Shown piece after piece: positions 34,783 to 42,958 of a stretch of 64,000 nt of DNA. The notes below the pieces were generated by a model, which did no database searches, was not told the DNA's origin, and saw only the letters and a list, made by a program, of their open reading frames with translations. This DNA comes from Mycolicibacterium flavescens. Lineage in GTDB: Bacteria; Actinomycetota; Actinomycetes; Mycobacteriales; Mycobacteriaceae. Each line of letters starts with the position of its first letter. Position 1 is the stretch's first letter. The stretch lies in contig LR134353.1 in the NCBI GenBank assembly GCA_900637135.1, positions 1,984,001 to 2,048,000 of the forward strand, given 5' to 3'. The position numbers and the translations under genes are program-made.

Positions 34783-36237
34783 ATGCCTAACGTCTACAAT
34801 GGCAGCATCCGTGACGCCGAGTATGTGGCGCGAGTCCGCAGGCACTCACCATCTTCGCTGCTTCCCTTAGTAGCTCAGACCGCGGCGAATTACTGGGAGC
34901 CCGGTTCGTGGTTGAAGAGCCCGTTCAAGAAGTACACCCCATGGGCGCTTGCGGACATTGCCCGAATCAGCTTGATTTCGGGCAACGAAAGCAGGTCTAG
35001 GGCAACGCAAGATGACGTGCTCCAGTGCTGTGCCGCCTACGTCGCAGTGAACGACCCCGAACTCGGATCAAGTGACCACCCCGACACTCTCACCAAGTTC
35101 ATGCTGCGTATTACTTCTGAACAGGACTACTACCAGCCACCTTTCAACGAAGCAACCCGCACCGCAGCCATATTCGAGAAAACGATGCCCTCAAAGCCAT
35201 TGAAGATCATCAAGCCGCGCTGGGACATCGATCTGTTCGGCTGCACGCTGTCGCAGTACGTGGGAACCGGGTTCTTCGTGCAAGCAGCGGCTGGCAAGAA
35301 CGGAGGCCGATTCTCCGCTGCGTGGTTCGACAAACCCGAACTCGACGCCATAACCGCCGTGCTGCCAGTCACCGTGCTCGCCGAAACCGTCGAAAGAAAC
35401 TACGAGGCACCAACGGCTTGGTTCAGGGAGCAGCGGCGACCGAAACTTGCTGACGAGTTCAGACGATTCACATTCAATCCGCTACGCGACAAACCAGTGG
35501 TGTCCGGGATTGTGTCAGATCTGCTTGTCCCAGTGCTCCATGAAATTTCGCGGAAAATCAGCCCGCTGGGGGTCTACTACGCGGGCGCGAAGCTATGGGG
35601 TAACAGCTTCACCGACGAAGTCGGAGACCTCTTCGAGCAGTACGTCGGTCGACAACTGGCGACGATTCCCAACGTGATAGTTCATCCAGAGGTCGTATAT
35701 GACAAGGGCGCTAAGCGGGGTGTGGACTGGATCGTCGTCTGCGACAGCGTGATCATCCTCGTAGAGGTCAAGTCAGTAAGGCCGACCGAGGCGGTGCGCG
35801 TCGGCACGACAGACGCGGGCGACGAACTCAAGCGGATGCTCGGACGCGCCTATAAGCAGCTGAACGTAACTGATGAACTGATAGCCACGCAGCACGCCGC
35901 GTTCGCCCATATTCCGGCCAACCTGCCACGGGTGGGGCTGATAGTGACGATGGAGCCCTTCGCCATCGCAAACGCGAAGCCGATTCGAGACCTCATCGGC
36001 GCATCACCGAACATGCCGACTAGTGTGTGCGCAAGCCAAGACATCGAGAGACTGGTAACTCTTCAGGACCAAGACGTCGGCACATTTCTGGCCAACTTTC
36101 TAACTGACCCGACAAAAGATGGGTGGCAGATCTCTACCGGCCTTGCTGACATGGAACTTTCGAGGAATGTCATCCTGGATCAGGCTTGGGATAGCTACGA
36201 ATGGGGAGGACCGATCAAGAAAGTGAGCAGCAACTAA
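34783..36237 (+). CDS. PD-(D/E)XK nuclease-domain protein (last gene of the candidate operon)
   Basis: 484 aa. The N-terminal 270 residues are an unknown domain with helices and a YYAGAKLWGNSF stretch. The nuclease region begins at EVGDLFEQYVGRQL (Glu279, Glu285) and continues with Asp315 in GVDWIVV, Glu328 and Lys330 in ILVEVK, and Gln359 in YKQLNVTDEL, the D...ExK...Q set of restriction-type nucleases. Start ATG 34783 is 5 bp after the small Cys-motif gene. Together with the GHKL ATPase and GIY-YIG proteins it suggests a multi-subunit restriction machine. Confidence 0.82.
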   Translation: MPNVYNGSIRDAEYVARVRRHSPSSLLPLVAQTAANYWEPGSWLKSPFKKYTPWALADIARISLISGNESRSRATQDDVLQCCAAYVAVNDPELGSSDHPDTLTKFMLRITSEQDYYQPPFNEATRTAAIFEKTMPSKPLKIIKPRWDIDLFGCTLSQYVGTGFFVQAAAGKNGGRFSAAWFDKPELDAITAVLPVTVLAETVERNYEAPTAWFREQRRPKLADEFRRFTFNPLRDKPVVSGIVSDLLVPVLHEISRKISPLGVYYAGAKLWGNSFTDEVGDLFEQYVGRQLATIPNVIVHPEVVYDKGAKRGVDWIVVCDSVIILVEVKSVRPTEAVRVGTTDAGDELKRMLGRAYKQLNVTDELIATQHAAFAHIPANLPRVGLIVTMEPFAIANAKPIRDLIGASPNMPTSVCASQDIERLVTLQDQDVGTFLANFLTDPTKDGWQISTGLADMELSRNVILDQAWDSYEWGGPIKKVSSN

Positions 36238-36402
36238 GCGTCGTGGACTTGCTGCGGCAGATCGGTCGTACTACCGACATTGCGCATTCGACGCGACGGG
36301 CCAGCCGCCCGTAATCGCGAGCGCCTGCACGCGTGCACCGACTCTGCCGCTTGCCACACGGGCGCGGACAGAGAAGCTTTCAAAACAAGAACCAGCGCGC
36401 AA
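36238..36402. other. Gap between the nuclease operon and the TM-protein gene
   Basis: 165 bp between two genes that converge. No gene, RNA or clear terminator hairpin recognised; AT content rises towards its right side. Confidence 0.4.
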
Positions 36403-37110
36403 TCACGCAGCCAACAATGTATTCAATCTCTGTCTGATGCTCAAGACGTCGCTCTCAATATCATCATCGATCTCGTACGGAAATTTCTCACGAGCATTGG
36501 GCTTCTGATTAGTGCCCTGCTTCCACGCCTCTTGAAGCAAAGCGTTATGGCGAATGAATCGATCAAAAGAATCATGACGCGGCGAGGTTTCAATCAGGCC
36601 AGCATTCTTCGTCATAAGAGATTCGATCTCGTCGTTGATCTTTAGGATTTCAACAACTGCCGATTTCGCGGCCTTGGTCCCATTTTTTACGTCGACGATA
36701 TGGTCGACCAGTCGCCACTCTTGCTGTCCCACCGGGGCAACATTCATTTCGTCACGCAGTTTATCGTAAAGACGACGGCTCTTCAATCGGCGGATTGCAA
36801 GGGGTTCATACAATTGGCCCAACTGCTTCCGACAGTTCTCAATCTCTAATTTATTTTTTTCGCTCTGTTTCTGACGGTTCGCTGTGTTTTTTGTCATTAT
36901 CGCCCCTGCTACAGAGGCGATTGCGGCTATGCAGGCTGCGAGCAGTGTTGCGCAGGCTGCAATCAGTGTGGCGCGAGGTGCAGTTAGTTCAAAGGATGCA
37001 AGCAAGGTCGGTTGTGAATCAGCAAGCATCCGCGATGTCGCGGTTGCCTGCGCTCCGTGCATGAGCATTAATCCAAGTTCCATGCGCTGCCCCCGGTTGT
37101 ACTTCAGCAT
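36403..37110 (-). CDS. Single-pass membrane protein with charged cytoplasmic tail
   Basis: 235 aa. One predicted membrane segment near residues 45-72 (TLIAACATLLAACIAAIASV) and a long helical, basic-acidic tail (RQKQSEKNKLEIENCRKQLG, RRLYDKLRDEMN) that could be coiled coil. Codon use and base composition are clearly AT-richer than elsewhere in the window. It overlaps the 3' end of the methyltransferase gene by 92 bp in another frame; a later start (37083) would reduce this. Membrane proteins with such tails serve as effectors in several defence systems, but nothing specific is recognised. Confidence 0.6.
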   Translation of the reverse strand: MLKYNRGQRMELGLMLMHGAQATATSRMLADSQPTLLASFELTAPRATLIAACATLLAACIAAIASVAGAIMTKNTANRQKQSEKNKLEIENCRKQLGQLYEPLAIRRLKSRRLYDKLRDEMNVAPVGQQEWRLVDHIVDVKNGTKAAKSAVVEILKINDEIESLMTKNAGLIETSPRHDSFDRFIRHNALLQEAWKQGTNQKPNAREKFPYEIDDDIESDVLSIRQRLNTLLAA

Positions 37111-37816
37111 CGATGTCGACGAAGCCGGATTCTAGCAGCAGCCGCCGAATCTCAGGTGCTGTATACAGGTAGAACCATCTGCGGTGACCAGACGGATCAA
37201 AACGCTCTTCGATGCCGCACCCGTGTCGCACGGACACAAAAAGACTTCCGCCGGGGCGAAGCACACGCTTGAACTCGGCTAGCGCACACGCTAATTCGGC
37301 GTTGGGGAGATGAACGAGCGATGCGCATGCCCATATCCCTGCAAAGGACCCTGACTCGAATGGGAGCTCACGGAGGTCTCCGTGGACAACAGCATGTCCA
37401 GCACTGCGTGCGATTCGAAGCAATTCGGCTGACTTGTCTAGCCCGATCGCCGGGAACCCATCACGCATGAAGAATCCAAGATCTCGTCCTGGGCCGCACC
37501 CGGCATCCAGGACTAGACCAGTCGACTTAGGGAGGTGCTGCAAAAACCGCCGGCGATCCTCGCCGAGATCGACGAACTGGAATCGCTCTGCGTAGATCTC
37601 TGCGTTCGAGTCGTAAGATTCGATGGTTTGGCTGAGCCGCGTTTCGAACAGTGAGGCCGCCTCCGCTGCTGGCGACACGCTCGCTGTCGAAGTGCGCGCT
37701 AAGCCCGCGCCACCCTCCACTTGCTCACGGAGCCCAATTTCGACCGGCACGGGCCGACCTCCTCTCAACGTCCTGATTAAGGTACGGCCGGAGTCCGACA
37801 AATCGATGCTTACCAA
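37019..37816 (-). CDS. Class I SAM-dependent methyltransferase (element-borne)
   Basis: 265 aa. Motif I is LVLDAGCGPGRDLGFF near residue 100, followed by AIGLDKSAELL, FESGSFAGIWACASLVHL and RVLRPGGSLFVSVRHG. The fold is that of small-molecule methyltransferases of the UbiE/type-11 group. The first ~55 residues look unfolded and the true start may lie downstream. Same strand as the membrane-protein gene, which overlaps its 3' end; they probably form a pair. Substrate unknown. Confidence 0.82.
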   Translation of the reverse strand: MVSIDLSDSGRTLIRTLRGGRPVPVEIGLREQVEGGAGLARTSTASVSPAAEAASLFETRLSQTIESYDSNAEIYAERFQFVDLGEDRRRFLQHLPKSTGLVLDAGCGPGRDLGFFMRDGFPAIGLDKSAELLRIARSAGHAVVHGDLRELPFESGSFAGIWACASLVHLPNAELACALAEFKRVLRPGGSLFVSVRHGCGIEERFDPSGHRRWFYLYTAPEIRRLLLESGFVDIDAEVQPGAAHGTWINAHARSAGNRDIADAC

Positions 37817-38112
37817 GCCCCGCGGTGTTCGTTTTTTAGCTTGAGTGCGTGTTGACCAGGCTGGAGCGGTCGCGGCGTCGCTCCGGTGACTTCACGTCTA
37901 GCACGGTCGCAGCGGCGCGAAGATGTGTGAAGCGAGCGTCGCGCGCCCGTTCAGATGGGGCCCGCGGCACTTAGGACGCGGGGTCATCGTCCGCAGTGCG
38001 TCCGCAGCAGCTTCAGCAGCCGCCGTCGAGTGTCAACGGATCCAACACCCTGAACAGGAGTTTTGGGGACCAACAAACACATCCCCCGAAGGCAAACGTG
38101 CAGGGGTCATAC
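37817..38112. other. Right terminal region of the element, no gene
   Basis: 296 bp with no convincing coding region. It holds the second 22-bp direct repeat (37988-38009) and then runs to the right att core. Likely the right half of the integrase-binding region. Confidence 0.6.
37988..38009 (+). repeat. Direct repeat inside the right element end (copy 2 of 2)
   Basis: Same 22 bp as 20934-20955, same orientation, about 100 bp left of the right att core. Either an integrase arm site or a leftover of an integrase gene's 3' end, since the reverse strand reads AADALRT as in the element's own integrase. Confidence 0.7.
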
Positions 38113-38138
38113 TCCGGCTTACAGGCCAACTCATCCGC
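38113..38138 (+). other. attR core with the displaced original rnpB 3' end
   Basis: 38113-38128 repeats the att core. The next bases, ACTCATCCGC (38129-38138), complete GCCAACTCATCCGC at 38125-38138, which pairs with the rnpB 5' strand (20466-20479) at all 14 positions without wobble. This is the original chromosomal P1 strand, now 17 kb from its gene. Confidence 0.88.
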
Positions 38139-38164
38139 CCCCTGACCGGGCGAGCCGCTAAGGG

Positions 38165-39646
38165 TCAGCGCGCCTTGCGCACCGCCTTGGCAAGCTTCTT
38201 GAGCGCGCCGTCCAACTGCTCCCGCGAGCGGTGTGCGAGTTCCTCCTCCATCCGGAAGAGCAGACCGTAGGTGAACGTGTCCTCGCCCGCGGCGTGCGCG
38301 GCATCGGCCTGCTGGCTGAGGTGGGTCCGGCTGACGACGCTGTCCTGGTGGTCACCGAGCAGCGACTGAATGCTCTTGGCCCGATCCGAGACCTTGGACT
38401 CGCCGGTCGCCGCGGCCGTGTATCGAAGACGTTTAGCGCCCTTGCGAATTCGATGCAACGCCTCGTCTTTGTCGTCGTCGGCTTCAGCCGCGGCGGCCGC
38501 CTTCGCCGCTTTGCGTACCCGCTTGTAGGCCGCGTCGATCGTCGCCTGGGTGCGCTCATCTTCGTCCTGTGACAGCGCCGGCTCCGCGGCGACCAACCCT
38601 TCGAGCGCGTCGAGCAGCCGGAAGAAACGCTGGGACCGCATGGCGATCAGCGACCGGCGCAGTCCAGCCGCATAGCGCCGGTTGGCCCCGTCGACCAGCC
38701 GCTCCCGCACCGGCCCGCGGACCAACTCCGTCGGCAACTCATCGAGGGCCTCCTCATAGCGTTCGGCCAGCACTTCGGCATCGCGCGCCACTCCCAGAAT
38801 TGCGGCCAGTTGCTTGAGCTCGTCGAGAATCCAGGCGTCGTCGGAGATGCCGAACGCGTCCCGGGAGGTCTGCAGCAGGCTTCGGATCTTGCGCGTCGTG
38901 ACCCGCATCTGGTGCACCGAGTCCGGCACGTCAGCGCGAACCGCGCGGTCCCACTCGATCAGCTGCTCGACCTGTTCGGCCACCGCCCGGTGCACGGCGT
39001 CGCTCGATGCGGAGGCAGTCTCAGGCGCCGACGACTCCGCCAAGACGCGCGCCAACTTCGAACCGCTGGCCGCGGCTTCGGCGCCGGTGTCGATCAGCCG
39101 GTTCGACAGCCGGTCGAGCAGTTCCCGGTCGGCGCCGTCGGTGAGTTCGAGCTCCCATTCGCGCCACGCCTGCTCCGGACCGCCCGGTTCGGCCGACGCC
39201 GTCACCTGGTCGTCACAGAACTCCGCGACCGGCGTGCCGTCGTGACCGTAGAGCATGTTGACGGTGCGCCGGGTCGAGATGCGCGCGACGGGACGCAGCG
39301 GATGATCGCGCACGATGGCCAGGACGATGTCGCGCAGCGCCTCGGGCACCTCGTTCTCATCGCCGAGGGGCTCCCTGACCTCCGTGCGGGCGTCGGGGCC
39401 TGCGGGAAGTTTGAGATGCCATCCTTCGTCCGGACCACCGGTGCGCCTGCGCAGCGTGATGCGCCGCGCCGCGAGGTCGTGATCGGGGGTGTCGAAGTAC
39501 ACGGCCTCCAGATGGTGCGCAGGTGATCCTTCGACCCGGGCCACCGCCGACAACCCTTCGAACGACGGTGACACGGTCGATTCGCCGACGTCGAACTTGC
39601 GCTCGACCTCCAGATGCCGCGTCGACGTGTCGCTGGATTTGCCCAT
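38165..39646 (-). CDS. CYTH-CHAD domain protein (Rv2226-like)
   Basis: 493 aa. The N-terminal CYTH domain (residues ~8-200) starts with the signature HLEVERKFDV and has EAVYFDTPDHDL and ITLRRRTGG, the anion-binding tunnel of triphosphate-processing enzymes (adenylate cyclase/thiamine-triphosphatase type). The C-terminal CHAD domain (~225-493) is helical with conserved histidines (VHQMRVTTRKIRS, LHRIRKGAKRLRY) and is thought to bind polyphosphate. Predicted to act on short polyphosphates. ATG at 39646, 75 bp from the divergent enoyl-CoA hydratase gene. Position matches Rv2226. Confidence 0.93.
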   Translation of the reverse strand: MGKSSDTSTRHLEVERKFDVGESTVSPSFEGLSAVARVEGSPAHHLEAVYFDTPDHDLAARRITLRRRTGGPDEGWHLKLPAGPDARTEVREPLGDENEVPEALRDIVLAIVRDHPLRPVARISTRRTVNMLYGHDGTPVAEFCDDQVTASAEPGGPEQAWREWELELTDGADRELLDRLSNRLIDTGAEAAASGSKLARVLAESSAPETASASSDAVHRAVAEQVEQLIEWDRAVRADVPDSVHQMRVTTRKIRSLLQTSRDAFGISDDAWILDELKQLAAILGVARDAEVLAERYEEALDELPTELVRGPVRERLVDGANRRYAAGLRRSLIAMRSQRFFRLLDALEGLVAAEPALSQDEDERTQATIDAAYKRVRKAAKAAAAAEADDDKDEALHRIRKGAKRLRYTAAATGESKVSDRAKSIQSLLGDHQDSVVSRTHLSQQADAAHAAGEDTFTYGLLFRMEEELAHRSREQLDGALKKLAKAVRKAR

Positions 39647-39721
39647 GGTGCGAGACAGATTGCCACATGCAGGTGAACACGGGGGGACGGAGGCCGAGGC
39701 TGGAGAAGATAGTGTCCCTCT

Positions 39722-40501
39722 GTGACCGAATACGAAACGCTGACCTTCGAGCAGACCGGTGCCATCGCCCGCATCACGCTGAATCGGCCGGATGCCGCAA
39801 ACGGCATGAACGGCACCATGACTCGTGAACTGGCCGCGGCGGCCAAGCAGTGCGACACCGACGCGACCAAGGTCGTGGTGCTCACCGGGTCGGGCCGGTT
39901 CTTCTGCGCCGGTGGTGATTTGAAGGACTTCGCCTCGGCGCCGGATCGCGGCGCGCAGATTAAGGGCGTCGCCGACGATCTGCATCGGGCGATCTCGACG
40001 TTGGCCCGGATGAACGCGGTCGTGATCACCGCCGTCAACGGCACCGCGGCCGGCGCGGGGTTCTCGCTCGCGGCGACCGGCGATCTGGTGCTGGCCGCGG
40101 AGTCGGCATCGTTCACGATGGCCTACACCCGCGTCGGTCTGAGCCCCGACGGCAGCGCCTCCTACTACCTTCCGCGGCTCATCGGGATCACCAAGACCAA
40201 GGAACTCATGCTCACCAACCGGACCCTCACCGCGCAGGAGGCCTCGCAGTGGGGCCTGGTGACCGAGGTGGTCCCCGACGCCGAGCTGGCCGACCGGGCC
40301 TCGAAGCTGGCCGATCAGATGGCGGCCACCTCGGCCGGTTCGAACGGTGGGGTCAAGCAGCTGCTGCTGGGAACGTTCGGCAACGGGCTCGAGGAACAGA
40401 TGGAACTCGAGGGACGGCTGATCGCCGCCCGCGCTGTCTCCAACGACGGCCGAGCAGGCGTCGACGCCTTCCTGGCCAAGCGAAAAGCCGAGTTCGCCTA
40501 G
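39722..40501 (+). CDS. Enoyl-CoA hydratase/isomerase family protein
   Basis: 259 aa crotonase fold. Oxyanion-hole residues in [13 protein letters not shown] and [17 protein letters not shown]; the active-site stretch [17 protein letters not shown] has Asp in the position where hydratases have Glu, as in PaaG-type isomerases. So an isomerase role is as likely as hydration. Cytosolic, in fatty-acid or aromatic degradation. GTG start at 39722. Ends tail to tail with panB, the stops overlapping. Confidence 0.9.
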   Translation: MTEYETLTFEQTGAIARITLNRPDAANGMNGTMTRELAAAAKQCDTDATKVVVLTGSGRFFCAGGDLKDFASAPDRGAQIKGVADDLHRAISTLARMNAVVITAVNGTAAGAGFSLAATGDLVLAAESASFTMAYTRVGLSPDGSASYYLPRLIGITKTKELMLTNRTLTAQEASQWGLVTEVVPDAELADRASKLADQMAATSAGSNGGVKQLLLGTFGNGLEEQMELEGRLIAARAVSNDGRAGVDAFLAKRKAEFA

Positions 40502-41361
40502 AAGGAGTGCTCGTCGGCGGGGAACACCCCGCTGGCCACCTCGTCGGCGTATTGCTCTGCGGCGCGGCGTAATTCGGCACCGACATCACCGAAGCGCTTC
40601 ACGAACTTCGCGGTCTTGCCGTTGGTCATACCGGCCATGTCCTGCCACACCAGCACCTGCGCGTCGCAGTTCGCGCCGGCACCGATGCCGATGGTGGGGA
40701 TGGTCAGCTTGCCGGTGATCTGAGTGGCCAGTTCGGCGGGCACCATCTCCATGACGACGGAGAACGCGCCGGCTTCCTGCACGGCGATCGCGTCGTGGAT
40801 GGTCTGCTCGGCGGCGTCGCCGCGGCCCTGGACCCGGAAGCCGCCCAGACCGTTGACGCTCTGCGGGGTGAACCCGATGTGGGCCATCACGGGGATGCCG
40901 GCCGCGCTCAGCGTTGCGATCTGCTCGGTCACGCGCTCGCCGCCCTCGAGTTTGACCGCATGCGCACCGGTCTCCTTCAGGAAGCGGGTCGCGGTGGCCA
41001 GCGCCTGCTGGGGCCCGCCCTCGTAGCTGCCGAACGGTAGGTCGGCCACGACCAGCGCATGCGGCGCACCCCGCACGACGCCGCGTACCAGCGGGATCAG
41101 CTCGTCGATCGACACGGGCACGGTGGTGTCGTAGCCGTAGACGACGTTGGCGGCCGAATCGCCGACCAACAGCACCGGGATGCCTGCGTCGTCGAAGATG
41201 CGGGCAGTGGAGTAGTCGTAGGCCGTGAGCATGGCCCATTTGTGGCCTTCGGCCTTCCACTTCTGTAGATGCAGGGTGCGGACCTTCGTCCGCGGAGCGG
41301 ACAATTCGGCTGAGGTGCGTGGTTTGGCCTCGGCAGCCCCGTACACGGTCTGCTCAGACAT
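40498..41361 (-). CDS. panB: 3-methyl-2-oxobutanoate hydroxymethyltransferase PanB
   Basis: 287 aa. First step of pantothenate synthesis: transfers a hydroxymethyl group from 5,10-methylenetetrahydrofolate to alpha-ketoisovalerate. TIM barrel with [27 protein letters not shown] (metal-binding Asp), [26 protein letters not shown] and PTIGIGAG all recognisable. Length agrees with Rv2225 (281 aa). ATG 41361. Divergent from the WS/DGAT gene with 160 bp between. Confidence 0.97.
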   Translation of the reverse strand: MSEQTVYGAAEAKPRTSAELSAPRTKVRTLHLQKWKAEGHKWAMLTAYDYSTARIFDDAGIPVLLVGDSAANVVYGYDTTVPVSIDELIPLVRGVVRGAPHALVVADLPFGSYEGGPQQALATATRFLKETGAHAVKLEGGERVTEQIATLSAAGIPVMAHIGFTPQSVNGLGGFRVQGRGDAAEQTIHDAIAVQEAGAFSVVMEMVPAELATQITGKLTIPTIGIGAGANCDAQVLVWQDMAGMTNGKTAKFVKRFGDVGAELRRAAEQYADEVASGVFPADEHSF

Positions 41362-41521
41362 CGTTGTCCCCCAATTGGGTGGGTCGGGTCGAATCCTCGA
41401 GGCCGAAATCGGTCCCCGGGTTCGCTGACGCCCCTCAGTCTGCCACTCTGTGCGCGAGATGTTAAAAGGCCTGTTGAGTGGATTTGCTCACACCCGCCGT
41501 CACCGGGCATAGCATTCCGAC

Positions 41522-42913
41522 ATGCAACGGCTCAGCGGGCTCGACGCCAGCTTCTTGTACCTCGAGACCGCGCAGCAGCCGCTGCATGTGTGTTCGATCC
41601 TCGAACTGGACACCTCGACGATGCCCGGCGGCTACACGTTCGACCGGTTCCGGGACGAGTTGAACATGCGGATCAAGGCGATGCCGGAGTTCCGCGACAA
41701 GCTGGCCGACAGCCGGTTCAACCTCGACCATCCGGTGTGGGTGGAGGACAAGGACTTCGACGTTGACCGCCATCTGCATCGCATCGGCCTGCCCGCGCCC
41801 GGCGGCCCCCGCGAGCTCGCAGAGATCTGCGGACATATCGCGTCGCTGCCGCTCGACCGCAGCCGCCCGCTGTGGGAGAAGTGGGTGATCGAGAACATCG
41901 ACGGAACCAACCCGCAGGAGGGCGGGCGTCTCGTGGTGATGACGAAGGTGCACCACGCAGGCGTCGACGGCGTCACCGGCGCGAGCATGATGTCGCAGCT
42001 GTGCAGCACCGAACCCGACGCGCCGCCACCGGATCCCGTCGACGGTTCCGGGGACGCAAGCTCACTGGAGATCGCGGTTTCCGGTGCGGTCAAGTTCGCC
42101 ACCCGGCCGCTGAAGCTGGCCAGCGCGGTGCCTATGACCGTCTCCTCCGTGGTCGACACGGTCCGTCGCGCCCGTTCCGGCCTCTCGATGGCGCCGCCGT
42201 TCGCCGCCCCGAGGACGGTGTTCAACGTGAACGTCACCGGGCACCGCAACGTCGCGTTCGCGCAACTGGATCTCGAGGACATCAAGACCGTCAAGAACCA
42301 CTTCGGGGTCAAGGTCAACGACGTGGTGATGGCGCTGGTCTCCGGCGTGCTGCGCAAGTACCTCGCCGACCGCGGCCAACTGCCGGAGAACTCCCTCGTC
42401 GCGATGGTGCCGGTCTCCGTCCACGACAAGTCCGACCGGCCCGGGCGCAACCAGGTGTCGGGGATGTTCTCGCGGCTGGAGACCCACATCGAGGATCCGG
42501 CGGCTCGGCTGAAATCGATCGCCGAGGCGAATTCGGTTGCCAAGCAACATAGTTCGGCGATTGGGGCGACGCTGCTGCAGGACTGGACGCAGTTCGCCGC
42601 CCCGGCGGTGTTCGGTGTCGCGATGCGCGTCTACGCCTCGAGCCGGCTCAGCGGTGCGCGGCCGGTGCACAACCTCGTCATCTCTAACGTTCCCGGCCCG
42701 CAGGTGCCGCTGTACTACCTGGGCTGCGAGGCCAAGGCGATGTATCCGCTCGGGCCGATCTTCCACGGGTCGGGCCTCAACATCACCGTGATGTCCCTGT
42801 CCGGTTCGCTGAACGTCGGCATCGTGTCCTGCCCGGAACTGCTGCCCGACCTGTGGGATATGGCCGACGACTTCTCCGCCGCCCTCGACGAGCTGTTGGC
42901 CGCCACGCGATAG
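41522..42913 (+). CDS. WS/DGAT-type acyltransferase (wax ester synthase / diacylglycerol acyltransferase)
   Basis: 463 aa, the usual length of mycobacterial Tgs proteins. Starts QRLSGLDASFLYLETAQQPLHV, a typical N-terminus. The catalytic motif HHAGVDG (residues 144-150; HHxxxDG) and the later PVHNLVISNVPGPQ and PLGPIFHGSGLNITVMS are present. Makes triacylglycerol from diacylglycerol and acyl-CoA, or wax esters, for lipid storage. Starts ATG 41522. Confidence 0.95.
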   Translation: MQRLSGLDASFLYLETAQQPLHVCSILELDTSTMPGGYTFDRFRDELNMRIKAMPEFRDKLADSRFNLDHPVWVEDKDFDVDRHLHRIGLPAPGGPRELAEICGHIASLPLDRSRPLWEKWVIENIDGTNPQEGGRLVVMTKVHHAGVDGVTGASMMSQLCSTEPDAPPPDPVDGSGDASSLEIAVSGAVKFATRPLKLASAVPMTVSSVVDTVRRARSGLSMAPPFAAPRTVFNVNVTGHRNVAFAQLDLEDIKTVKNHFGVKVNDVVMALVSGVLRKYLADRGQLPENSLVAMVPVSVHDKSDRPGRNQVSGMFSRLETHIEDPAARLKSIAEANSVAKQHSSAIGATLLQDWTQFAAPAVFGVAMRVYASSRLSGARPVHNLVISNVPGPQVPLYYLGCEAKAMYPLGPIFHGSGLNITVMSLSGSLNVGIVSCPELLPDLWDMADDFSAALDELLAATR

Positions 42914-42958
42914 CGCCCTAGCCAGCGGCGATGAGGGTTCATGGCAGCATGTTGAGCC

